A stretch of 7,681 bases of DNA from an uncultured Synergistaceae bacterium (lineage in GTDB: Bacteria; Synergistota; Synergistia; Synergistales; Dethiosulfovibrionaceae). The DNA is taken from positions 1 through 7,681 of the forward strand of contig CABTYW010000075.1 of assembly GCA_902489135.1 (NCBI GenBank), in the 5' to 3' direction. The notes beneath the pieces were generated by a model. It saw only the letters and a program-made list of their open reading frames with translations, did no database searches and was not told where the DNA came from. The first letter of the stretch is position 1, and the number at the start of each line of letters is the position of its first letter. Shown here one piece after another: positions 1-5,974 of this stretch. Position numbers and translations under genes: made by a program.

Positions 1-778
1 AAGTCACGAAAGCCCAAGAGCAGCCCTACCGCCCACACCGAAGAAGAGTTATCCCTGATCAGACGCATGTTAAGAAGAAATGGAACCTACGGCCTGGCAG
101 AAGTTTATGTCAGCTGCCGGAAGCGAGGCTATCAAAGAAGCTTCGAGAGCATGTGCAGACAGATACGCAAAAAAGGCTATCGCAAGCCTGAAATCCGCCG
201 AAAGAGTTACACGAAATACAGCGGTAAAGACGGGAAGTTTCCCGGAGACAAAGTGCAGGTAGACATAAAATACATTCCTCCGGAAAGCATAAAATTTCCC
301 ACCTATGGAGACAGATATTATCAAATTACGGCGATAGACGAATACAGCAGGAAACGAGCCTTGAAAGTCGTCAAAGAGAAAAGCACCTACGAAACGTCGA
401 GATATCTCAGAGAACTGGCAAAGAGATTGGGTTTTCGCGTAAAAACAGTACAAGTAGACAATGGCCCTGAGTTTGTGAACGACCATGAAGTGACAGAGAA
501 AGAAGGACCCTTTGAACAGACCGCCAAAGAATTGGGGATAGATCTCAAAAGGATTCGCCCCTACTCACCCTGGCAGAACGGTAAAGTGGAACGAAGCCAT
601 CGAGAAGACGGGAAGATCTTGTATGGACGTAAAGTGTTCACCAGCGAGAAAGATTTGATAAAGCAAGTGGCAAAGCACGAAAGACGATACAACAGAACGG
701 CAAAAACGGTTCTCGGTTTTAAAAGCCCGAATCAAATCGTAACAGAGTTTTTCTCTAAACGTAACATATGTCTTGACA
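1..778 (+). mobile_element. Right part of an insertion sequence, IS481-like (left end outside window)
   Basis: A DDE transposase gene fills this segment and is open through the left edge, so only the right part of the element is visible. The likely right end is AACATATGTCTTGACA (763-778). It finishes in ACA, matching the 5'-TGT...ACA-3' termini known for IS481-type elements. This end lies inside the last codons of the transposase. Base and codon use differ from the rest of the window: the segment is A-rich, with many AGA/AGG arginine and AAA lysine codons, while the housekeeping genes are GC-rich. That fits a mobile origin. The family assignment and the exact end are inferred, because the left inverted repeat and the target duplication are not in the window. 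Confidence 0.6.
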
Positions 779-783
779 GCTAA
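1..783 (+). CDS. IS481-like DDE transposase (rve integrase core), 5'-truncated by window edge
   Basis: This would cut and join the ends of its own insertion sequence. The reading frame is open from base 1, so the visible 260 codons lack the N-terminus. An internal ATG at 67 is unlikely to be the true start, because in-frame coding continues upstream. A basic, HTH-like N-terminal region (to about 220) is followed by a retroviral-integrase fold. The candidate catalytic triad is Asp at 262-264 (context VQVDIKYI), Asp at 457-459 (VDNGPEF) and Glu at 589-591 (WQNGKVERSHR). The DNGPEF and SPWQNGKVER blocks are hallmarks of IS3/IS481-type transposases. The C-terminal YNRTAKTVLGFKSPNQI block looks like the usual 'R.H..LG..SP' tail. 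No frameshift or stop is seen, so the visible part looks intact. The last residues (NICLDS) are encoded by the probable terminal inverted repeat, and the stop codon TAA (781-783) appears to come from flanking DNA. Confidence 0.88.
   Translation, partial: KSRKPKSSPTAHTEEELSLIRRMLRRNGTYGLAEVYVSCRKRGYQRSFESMCRQIRKKGYRKPEIRRKSYTKYSGKDGKFPGDKVQVDIKYIPPESIKFPTYGDRYYQITAIDEYSRKRALKVVKEKSTYETSRYLRELAKRLGFRVKTVQVDNGPEFVNDHEVTEKEGPFEQTAKELGIDLKRIRPYSPWQNGKVERSHREDGKILYGRKVFTSEKDLIKQVAKHERRYNRTAKTVLGFKSPNQIVTEFFSKRNICLDS
763..778 (+). repeat. Probable right terminal inverted repeat of the IS
   Basis: The sequence AACATATGTCTTGACA ends in ACA. Its reverse complement, TGTCAAGACATATGTT, starts with the TGT typical of IS481-family ends. 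Its last six bases are a perfect TTGACA -35 hexamer pointing out of the element. I see no -10 hexamer 15-19 bp downstream, so no complete hybrid promoter is formed here. The left partner repeat is outside the window, so this call rests on position and terminal bases only. Confidence 0.5.
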
Positions 784-814
784 GAAAAAAGACGCGGTCG
801 GCAAGGATTGCCAC

Positions 815-843
815 TTGCGCAAACCGGCGAATTGTGTTAGATT
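815..843 (+). promoter_or_regulatory. Putative sigma70-type promoter of rpmE (extended -10)
   Basis: A weak -35 TTGCGC (815-820) is followed by exactly 17 bp, then TAGATT (838-843) as -10. The -10 is preceded by TGT (835-837), an extended -10 'TGn' element. Transcription would start near 850 and leave an untranslated leader of about 40 nt before the rpmE start codon. The candidate lies only 37 bp from the IS end, so the native promoter appears to have survived the insertion. It is predicted by eye only. Confidence 0.45.
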
Positions 844-891
844 TTAGCAATGTAAATGGAAGATCTTTGTACGCTAGGAGGTGCACAAAGT

Positions 892-1125
892 ATGAAAAAA
901 GACATTCATCCGAAATACATGGAGTGCAGGGCCACCTGCGCCTGCGGCAACACCTTCATGACCCACGCTACAGTTCCCGAGATCAAGGTCGGCGTCTGCT
1001 CAGCCTGTCATCCCTTCTTCACGGGGAAGAAGGGGCTCCTCGTTTCCGAAGCCGGACGTCTTGAGAAATTCAACAAGAAGTACGCCGGAAAGAATTACGG
1101 GCAGAAAGCGGCAAGTTCGAAGTAA
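892..1125 (+). CDS. rpmE: 50S ribosomal protein L31, zinc-binding (C+) form
   Basis: Bacterial ribosomal protein L31 (bL31) of the large subunit, a small protein that contributes to the bridge between subunits. The product is 77 residues, close to the usual 66-80. The N-terminus MKKDIHPKY is the family signature. Cys16, Cys18, Cys36 and Cys39 (CxC and CxxC) form the zinc-binding set of the C+ paralogue; an extra Cys12 is also present. The start at 892 is chosen because AGGAGGTG (876-883) lies 8 nt upstream. A longer in-frame ATG at 856 has no ribosome binding site and would add 12 non-conserved residues. The gene is monocistronic by appearance: it has its own promoter candidate and a terminator right after the stop. 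No Zur-like operator was recognised. Confidence 0.96.
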   Translation: MKKDIHPKYMECRATCACGNTFMTHATVPEIKVGVCSACHPFFTGKKGLLVSEAGRLEKFNKKYAGKNYGQKAASSK

Positions 1126-1157
1126 AAGGACGGGGCTTCGGCCCGGTCCTTTTTTTT
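1125..1157 (+). terminator. Rho-independent terminator of rpmE
   Basis: A stem AAAGGAC/GTCCTTT continues, after one G-G mismatch, into GGGC/GCCC capped by a stable TTCG tetraloop (1137-1140). It is followed by a run of T to 1157. It begins at the rpmE stop codon and should end the rpmE transcript. Confidence 0.9.
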
Positions 1158-1302
1158 CTGAAAGCGCCCTGTGCCGCGGCGTCTTCCGCGCCTTTGAAGA
1201 GCAGGCGCGAGGCGGCTCGCCGCCCGAGTTCCTTCATGCCCGGACTGTTCGCAAAGTGCCGCGGGAGCCTCTTCGCAAAAAACGCGGTGTTCCGCGGCGT
1301 AC

Positions 1303-1325
1303 GTGCCCTGGCGGCGAAAGGGCAC
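1303..1325 (+). repeat. 7-bp inverted repeat upstream of thyX
   Basis: GTGCCCT (1303-1309) and AGGGCAC (1319-1325) can pair around a 9-nt loop. The hairpin ends about 20 nt before the thyX ribosome binding site and has no T run after it, so it is not a terminator. It sits in a GC-rich spacer (1158-1345) in which I find no convincing promoter and no gene. The short word CCGCGGCGT occurs twice there (1174-1182 and 1293-1301). A regulatory role is possible, but chance is a fair explanation in GC-rich DNA. Confidence 0.35.
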
Positions 1326-1345
1326 ATTGTCTGAATTGAGCCAAG

Positions 1346-1352
1346 AAGGAGG
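1346..1352 (+). promoter_or_regulatory. Ribosome binding site that fixes the thyX GTG start
   Basis: AAGGAGG is a near-perfect Shine-Dalgarno sequence, 10 nt before GTG 1363. It decides against an in-frame GTG at 1303, which would place this site inside the coding region. Confidence 0.85.
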
Positions 1353-1362
1353 TTGTGTCTCC

Positions 1363-2016
1363 GTGGAAATTCAATTGATCAATAAAACTCCCGATTTCCT
1401 GCGCACCATCTGGACGGCGGGGCGCACGTGCCACAGCGCCATGGCGCCTCAGGACATTTTCCGTCTGGACGAAGAGGAGCGCCGCATGCTGAAGCTGGTG
1501 GATTTTCTCGTCAAGTCCAAGCACCTGAGCACTTTGGAGCACTGCTCCGCCACCTATGCCGTCAAGGGGGTCTCGCGTACTCTTCTGGCGCAGTACAGCC
1601 GCCACCGCATCGGCGTGTCGCTGTCCGTTCAGAGCCAAAGGTACGTCTCGGAGAGCGCCGAAAAAAATGAAGGGGCTCTCTTCGACTTCGTGACGCCGCC
1701 TTCCATCGCCGCCGACCCCGCGTCGGCGAAGCAGTATAAAGCCGCCATGGAGAGTGTCCAGACGTGTTACGACCGCCTTGTCGCGCAAGGCGTGCCTCTG
1801 GAGGACGCACGTTTCGTGCTGCCCGGCGGCATTTGCACCAATTTTGTCACCACCGTCAATCTGCGCTCTCTGCTTGACGTGTACGAAAAGCGCGTTCTGG
1901 TGCCGGGCGCGCAGTGGGAAGTGCGCGAAATGGTAAAACGCATGGCCCGCCTGCTCATCGAGCAGGAACCCTGGCTGGACGGCTATTTCCCCGACCGCAG
2001 ACAGGATCAGCGATGA
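1363..2016 (+). CDS. thyX: FAD-dependent thymidylate synthase ThyX
   Basis: Makes dTMP from dUMP using methylenetetrahydrofolate, with FAD and NADPH carrying the reducing power. It replaces ThyA in many anaerobes and works as a cytosolic homotetramer. The product is 217 residues from a GTG start, within the family's 210-260. The ThyX signature RHR-x8-S (residues 80-91, then QRY) binds FAD and substrate. The preceding HLSTLEH and KGVSRTLLAQ blocks and the C-terminal VNLRSL block, with the dUMP-contacting Arg region (about 166-170) followed by AQWEVREM, are also family hallmarks. The last codon overlaps the next start as ATGA, so translation is probably coupled to the DUF1385 gene. It is the first gene of a compact four-gene block. 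No promoter is obvious upstream, so transcription may come from a cryptic promoter in the spacer or by read-through of the rpmE terminator. Confidence 0.95.
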   Translation: MEIQLINKTPDFLRTIWTAGRTCHSAMAPQDIFRLDEEERRMLKLVDFLVKSKHLSTLEHCSATYAVKGVSRTLLAQYSRHRIGVSLSVQSQRYVSESAEKNEGALFDFVTPPSIAADPASAKQYKAAMESVQTCYDRLVAQGVPLEDARFVLPGGICTNFVTTVNLRSLLDVYEKRVLVPGAQWEVREMVKRMARLLIEQEPWLDGYFPDRRQDQR

Positions 2017-2966
2017 CTTTTCTTTCAGGAATGATGAAAGGGGCGGGGACGCTTCTCTTGATCGCCGCGAACGCCCAGGCAAGGCCGACGCCCATGCCCG
2101 TAGGCGGTCAGGCCGTCATCGAAGGCGTGCTCATGAAGGGCTACAGCCGCTGGGGTCTGGCGGTGCGCAAAGAAAGCGGCGAGATCGTCACTGAAAACTG
2201 GCCCGTCAGCGCCTGGGGCGTCCGCTGGGGCAAAGTCCCCGTGATCCGCGGATTTGTCAACATGGCGGATATGTTGCGTCAGGGCTTTAAGGCGCTGTCC
2301 CGTTCGGCGGAGCTCTCTCTGGGCGACGAGGAGGAAATGACCGCCAAAGACGTGATCCTCACGGCGATCGTGGCTGCCGCGCTGGTGATCGGCTTGTTCG
2401 TGGCGCTGCCTCTGTGGATCGCCGACCTGCTGAAAACCCATGCAGGCCTGTCGCCTCTGGGAGCCAACATCGCCGAAGGCTGCGTCCGCGGTCTGGTGTT
2501 CATCGCCTATTTGGCGACCATCGGTCTGTGGAAGGACATGGCGCGCATTTTGGCCTATCACGGCGCCGAGCACAAAACCATTAACGCCTATGAATCGGGC
2601 GGGCCCGTGACGGTGGAGAACGTGATGAAACACTCGCGGCTGCATCCGCGGTGCGGCACATCCTTTCTTCTGATCGTGGTGATCGTCAGCATCGTCATTT
2701 TCTCGCTGGCGGGCGGCGGGAGCGCCCTGCGGCGCATTGTCCTGCGGGTTCTGCTCATTCCGGCGGTTGTGGGCGTATCCTATGAGTTCATTCGTGCCAT
2801 GTGGCGCCTGGGGAGGGTCGGCCGATGCGTCATGGCTCTGCCCATGACCCTTCAGTATCTGACGACGCGCGAACCTGCACCCGACCAGGCCGAAGTGGGC
2901 ATCCGCGCCCTTGAAGAAGCTCTGGGGAAAAAATTTGACTCTGAGACATCGGAGGAAAACCTATGA
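2013..2966 (+). CDS. DUF1385 / YqhQ-like membrane protein of unknown function
   Basis: The product is 317 residues, about the length of Bacillus YqhQ. Conserved blocks in order are GGQAVIEGVLM (31-41), AYHGAEHKTINAYE (181-194) and SRLHPRCGTSFLL (208-220). The His/Glu/Cys residues of the last two are invariant-looking and could bind a metal or form an active site, which is inference. Hydrophobic segments at about 114-138, 155-175, 217-237 and 241-262 indicate an integral inner-membrane protein with roughly four helices and a cytosolic or surface-facing charged tail. The biochemical role of the family is not established to my knowledge. The start at 2013 is supported by ACAGGA (2001-2006) and by the ATGA overlap with thyX; in-frame ATGs at 2031 and 2034 are alternatives. 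The end overlaps prfA by 4 nt. Genes of this family are commonly found beside prfA, prmC and rpmE. Confidence 0.9.
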   Translation: MTFLSGMMKGAGTLLLIAANAQARPTPMPVGGQAVIEGVLMKGYSRWGLAVRKESGEIVTENWPVSAWGVRWGKVPVIRGFVNMADMLRQGFKALSRSAELSLGDEEEMTAKDVILTAIVAAALVIGLFVALPLWIADLLKTHAGLSPLGANIAEGCVRGLVFIAYLATIGLWKDMARILAYHGAEHKTINAYESGGPVTVENVMKHSRLHPRCGTSFLLIVVIVSIVIFSLAGGGSALRRIVLRVLLIPAVVGVSYEFIRAMWRLGRVGRCVMALPMTLQYLTTREPAPDQAEVGIRALEEALGKKFDSETSEENL

Positions 2967-4039
2967 ATCTCGAACCGAAACTGCGCGAGCTTGAATTGCT
3001 CTATAACCAGATCGAAAAGAAAATGGCCGATCCCGCCGTGGCCTCCGACATTAAGGAAATGCAGGAACTGGGCAAAAAACACTCCGAACTGGAGGAGGTG
3101 GTCTCCGATTACCGCCGATACCTCCGGGTGCAGCGGGAAATCGACGACGCCAGAGAGCTGCTGAACGGCGGAGATCACGAGCTGGCCGAGCTGGCCAAAA
3201 TGGACCTTGAGGAGAAAGAACCGCTGCTGGTGCAGATTGAGGAACAGTTGCGCATCGCCCTGCTGCCTCAGGATCCCAACGACGACAAAGACGTCATCAT
3301 GGAAATCCGGGCCGGTACCGGCGGCGACGAAGCCAGCCTTTTCGCGGGCGACCTGTTCCGCATGTACTCGCGCTTTGTGGAGCGTCAGGGCTGGAAGCTG
3401 GAAATCGTGGACTGCAACGAAACCGAAGTGGGCGGCTACAAGGAAATGGTGCTCCAAATCCACGGACACGGCGTATACAGCCAGCTGAAATACGAGAGCG
3501 GCGTGCACCGCGTGCAGCGCGTTCCCGCCACCGAAGCGGGCGGCCGCATTCACACCTCCGCCGCCACGGTGGTCGTCATGCCCGTGGCCGAGGACATCGA
3601 CATCGAAATTCGTCCCGAAGACCTGAAGATCGACACCTATCGCTCCAGCGGCGCCGGCGGACAGCACGTCAACATGACCGACTCCGCCGTGCGCATCACC
3701 CATCTGCCCACGGGGCTGGTGGTGACCTGTCAGGACGAGAGATCGCAGATCAAAAACCGCGCCAAGGCCCTTCAAGTGCTGAAGACGCGGCTGTACGACG
3801 CCGAAGCCGAGAAGAAACGCCGGGAAGAATCGGCCGAGCGCCGCGGCATGATCGGCTCGGGCGACCGCTCGGAGCGAATCAGAACCTACAACTATCCGCA
3901 AAACCGCGTGACGGACCACCGCATCGGCCTGACGCTGTACAAACTGGAATACATGATGGACGGCGACCTCTACGAGATGATTAAGGCGCTGGTCATGGCC
4001 GAACAGGCCGCCAAGCTCAAAGTTCTCGATGCCGTATGA
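2963..4039 (+). CDS. prfA: Peptide chain release factor 1 (RF1)
   Basis: Reads UAA and UAG stop codons in the ribosomal A site and triggers hydrolysis of peptidyl-tRNA. The product is 358 residues, typical for RF1. An N-terminal helical domain (1-100) is followed by the conserved IRAGTGGDEASLFA block (115-128). The PAT tripeptide (188-190), which recognises the stop codon and marks RF1 rather than RF2, comes next. The catalytic GGQ (232-234, within SSGAGGQHVN) follows, then the RSERIRTYNYPQNRVTDHR block (302-320). The start is fixed by GGAGG (2951-2955), 7 nt upstream, and by the ATGA overlap with the preceding gene. The stop overlaps prmC, whose product methylates the GGQ glutamine, so substrate and enzyme are translated in tandem. 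The gene's last 10 bases before the stop codon's final two bases belong to a 10-bp tandem repeat. Confidence 0.98.
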   Translation: MNLEPKLRELELLYNQIEKKMADPAVASDIKEMQELGKKHSELEEVVSDYRRYLRVQREIDDARELLNGGDHELAELAKMDLEEKEPLLVQIEEQLRIALLPQDPNDDKDVIMEIRAGTGGDEASLFAGDLFRMYSRFVERQGWKLEIVDCNETEVGGYKEMVLQIHGHGVYSQLKYESGVHRVQRVPATEAGGRIHTSAATVVVMPVAEDIDIEIRPEDLKIDTYRSSGAGGQHVNMTDSAVRITHLPTGLVVTCQDERSQIKNRAKALQVLKTRLYDAEAEKKRREESAERRGMIGSGDRSERIRTYNYPQNRVTDHRIGLTLYKLEYMMDGDLYEMIKALVMAEQAAKLKVLDAV

Positions 4040-4047
4040 TGCCGTAT
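4028..4047 (+). repeat. Perfect 10-bp tandem repeat across the prfA/prmC junction
   Basis: GATGCCGTAT occurs twice without a gap (4028-4037 and 4038-4047). The first copy encodes the end of PrfA and the second the start of PrmC. With a single copy, prfA would still end Asp-Ala-Val, with TAA instead of TGA as stop, and prmC would still have an ATG. The duplication therefore looks neutral for both proteins. Confidence 0.95.
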
Positions 4048-4896
4048 AAAGAGGGCACGTTGGGAGCCCTTCGCAGCGCCATCGCCGCGGAGCTCGGCGA
4101 ACTGAATTCACCGCGCCTCGAGGCCGACCTGATCATCGCCCATTACGCCGGAAAAGACCCTTCGTGGGTACACGCCCACGCCGAAGATGCGCCGTCGCCG
4201 GCCGTGCGGCGAAGCGCTCTGGAAGCCTGCGCGCGCCGAAAAAAGCGCGAACCCCTGCAGTACATTTTAGGCGTCTGTTCCTTTGACGGCCTTCCCGTGA
4301 CAGTGGAAGAGGGGTGTTTGGTTCCCCGCCCCGAAACGGAGCTTTTGGTGGAATGCGCCGCCCGTTATTTTGACGGCGGCACCTTTTTGGATTGGGGGAC
4401 GGGCACGGGCTGCATCGCCTTGGCGCTGCTGAACCGTTTTCCCGGTGCGCGGGCGCTGATGGCCGAAAAAAATCCCCGCAGTCTTCACTGCGCGCAGGTC
4501 AACCTCCGAAAATTCGGCTTTGCCCACCGCGCGCGCCTTATTGAAACTCAAACGCCCGAAGACATTCCAGCCTGTCGAGTTTCGCTGGTAGTCTCCAATC
4601 CGCCCTACATCCCTTCCGCCGAAATCGAGCGCCTCATGCCCGAAGTTTCAGCCTGGGAGCCTCGTCTGGCGCTGGACGGAGGAAATGACGGACTTCAGCT
4701 TTATGGGCCGCTTTTTCAGCTGTGCCGAAGAATTCTCGTTCCCGGCGGCGTTTTCTGTGTGGAATACGGGGGCGACCGTCAAACCGAGCCCCTGTGCCGT
4801 CTGGCGCCCCAGAACTTCCGACTCATTTCACTTTTGCATGATATTGCTGGGTTTCAGAGAGTACTTGCCTGGCGTTTTACAGATTTTTTTAAGTAG
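4036..4896 (+). CDS. prmC: Release factor glutamine N5-methyltransferase
   Basis: Transfers a methyl group from S-adenosylmethionine to the glutamine of the GGQ motif in RF1 and RF2, raising termination efficiency. The product is 286 residues, normal for the family. A small N-terminal helical domain binds the release factor (about 1-90). The conserved VPRPETELLVE (96-106) and the SAM-binding motif I WGTGTGCIALALL (120-132) follow. The NPPY motif (188-191) holds the substrate glutamine. A C-terminal HDIAGFQRVL block closes the fold. Motif I has Asp-Trp-Gly, where many homologues have Asp-Leu-Gly or Asp-Val-Gly. Two adjacent ATGs (4036 and 4039) are possible starts and neither has a clear Shine-Dalgarno, so initiation probably depends on ribosomes finishing prfA (ATGA overlap). 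No strong terminator hairpin is seen after the stop; only T-rich sequence lies around it. Confidence 0.96.
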   Translation: MMPYKEGTLGALRSAIAAELGELNSPRLEADLIIAHYAGKDPSWVHAHAEDAPSPAVRRSALEACARRKKREPLQYILGVCSFDGLPVTVEEGCLVPRPETELLVECAARYFDGGTFLDWGTGTGCIALALLNRFPGARALMAEKNPRSLHCAQVNLRKFGFAHRARLIETQTPEDIPACRVSLVVSNPPYIPSAEIERLMPEVSAWEPRLALDGGNDGLQLYGPLFQLCRRILVPGGVFCVEYGGDRQTEPLCRLAPQNFRLISLLHDIAGFQRVLAWRFTDFFK

Positions 4897-4912
4897 CATT
4901 CAGCCGTTAATT

Positions 4913-4921
4913 TGTTATATT
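4913..4921 (+). promoter_or_regulatory. Putative extended -10 element of trxB promoter
   Basis: TGT-TATATT is an extended -10 (TGn plus a 5/6 match to TATAAT) in an AT-rich pocket between prmC and trxB. I see no good -35 at 16-18 bp upstream, which extended -10 promoters can tolerate. The leader would be about 65 nt. Confidence 0.4.
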
Positions 4922-4949
4922 CTTTAATAGTCTGCGCTTTTAAGAGCAC

Positions 4950-4964
4950 CTACGTTCATCGTAG
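4950..4964 (+). repeat. Small hairpin in the trxB leader
   Basis: CTACG (4950-4954) and CGTAG (4960-4964) pair around a TTCAT loop. AAAATTTTC follows, but there is no T run suited to termination, and the stem is short. It lies 12 nt before the AGAGGAAG ribosome binding region (4977-4986 area). It may simply be a leader structure. Confidence 0.35.
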
Positions 4965-4994
4965 AAAATTTTCAATAGAGAGGAAGTCTTTGCA

Positions 4995-5918
4995 ATGGAA
5001 GAAAGAGATGTCGCGATCATTGGAGGCGGCCCCGCCGGAATGGCTGCCGCGGTTTACTGCCGTCGCGCCGGCCTGAAGACCGTTGTCCTTGAGAGGGGCA
5101 ATTGGGGCGGTGCCATCAACCGCACCGAAGAAATCGAGAACTACCCCGCCATCAATCACGTCAGCGGCCCCGAAATCGGCAAGATGTTCGTCGATCACGC
5201 CAAAGCCTTCAACACCGAGATGGTAGACTGCACCGTCAACGCCATCAAGGAAGACGGCAAGTTCAAAGTGGTGAGCACCAGCAAGGGCGACTACAAAGTC
5301 AAAGCCGTCATCGTCGCCACCGGCGCCGAATTCCGCAAGCTGGGCTGCCCCGGCGAGGCGGAGTACACCGGCAAAGGCGTCAGCTACTGCGCCACCTGCG
5401 ACGCCGCCTTTACCGAAGGCGTTGACGTCGCCGTGGTGGGCGGCGGCAATACCGCCGTCGAAGAGGGCTGCTACCTCACTCAGTTCGCCAACAAAGTCTA
5501 CATCATCCACCGCCGCGACCAGTTCCGCGCCGACGAAATGGCCGTCGAGCGCATGCTCAAGAACCCCAAGGTTCAGCCCGTCTACTGCTCCGTGGTGGAG
5601 CGCATCGAAGGCGACGGCGACATGGTCACCAAGGCCGTGATCAAGAACGTCAAGACCGGCGAAATCTCCGATCTTCCCGTGGAGTTCGTCTTCATGTTCG
5701 TGGGCACCGAGCCCAACAACCAGCTGCTCAAAGACCTGGTCAAATGCTCCGAAAAGGGCGGCTGGGTCGAGACCGACGGCAACATGATGACCAGCGTCCC
5801 CGGCATTCTTGCCGCCGGCGACGTGCGTCAGACCCCCCTTCGTCAGGTGGTTACCGCCGCTTCCGACGGCGCCTTGGCCGGCATGAGCGCCTATAAATAC
5901 ATTGCCGAGAACTTTTAA
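4995..5918 (+). CDS. trxB: Thioredoxin-disulfide reductase (NADPH, FAD)
   Basis: Passes electrons from NADPH through FAD and a redox-active cysteine pair to thioredoxin, in the cytosol. The product is 307 residues, standard for low-molecular-weight bacterial TrxB. The FAD-binding GGGPAG lies at residues 10-15. The redox pair is Cys132-Ala-Thr-Cys135 followed by Asp136 (YCATCD). The NADPH domain has GGGNTA (149-154) and the phosphate-binding HRRDQFR (172-178), which supports NADPH rather than ferredoxin as donor. The C-terminal AAGDVRQTPLRQVVTAASDG block (273-292) contacts FAD. AGGAAG (4981-4986) lies about 8-10 nt before the ATG. It stands apart from prmC by 98 bp with its own promoter candidate, and a strong terminator follows. 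No thioredoxin gene is next to it in this window. Confidence 0.97.
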   Translation: MEERDVAIIGGGPAGMAAAVYCRRAGLKTVVLERGNWGGAINRTEEIENYPAINHVSGPEIGKMFVDHAKAFNTEMVDCTVNAIKEDGKFKVVSTSKGDYKVKAVIVATGAEFRKLGCPGEAEYTGKGVSYCATCDAAFTEGVDVAVVGGGNTAVEEGCYLTQFANKVYIIHRRDQFRADEMAVERMLKNPKVQPVYCSVVERIEGDGDMVTKAVIKNVKTGEISDLPVEFVFMFVGTEPNNQLLKDLVKCSEKGGWVETDGNMMTSVPGILAAGDVRQTPLRQVVTAASDGALAGMSAYKYIAENF

Positions 5919-5935
5919 GTTCTTTCTCTGAAACG

Positions 5936-5974
5936 AAAGATCTGCGGAACATTCTGTTCCGCAGATCTTTTTTC
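5936..5974 (+). terminator. Strong rho-independent terminator of trxB
   Basis: A perfect 15-bp stem (5936-5950 with 5956-5970) encloses the 5-nt loop ATTCT. The 3' arm runs into a T tract of six (5968-5973). It begins 17 bp after the trxB stop. On the opposite strand the T tract is only three long, so it works mainly in the + direction. Confidence 0.95.

Noticed and set aside
773..801. Hybrid promoter made from the IS-end TTGACA and flanking DNA
   Set aside because: No TATAAT-like hexamer lies 15-19 bp downstream. The rpmE promoter candidate further on explains expression better.
1234..2082. Minus-strand open frame (282 codons) opposite thyX
   Set aside because: It is antisense to a well-supported ThyX, with no recognisable motifs and no ribosome binding site.
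2852..4111. Long minus-strand open frame (419 codons) opposite prfA
   Set aside because: It is an antisense shadow of a clearly recognised RF1 gene. Its product is His/Val/Phe-rich low complexity, with no start signal and no family resemblance.
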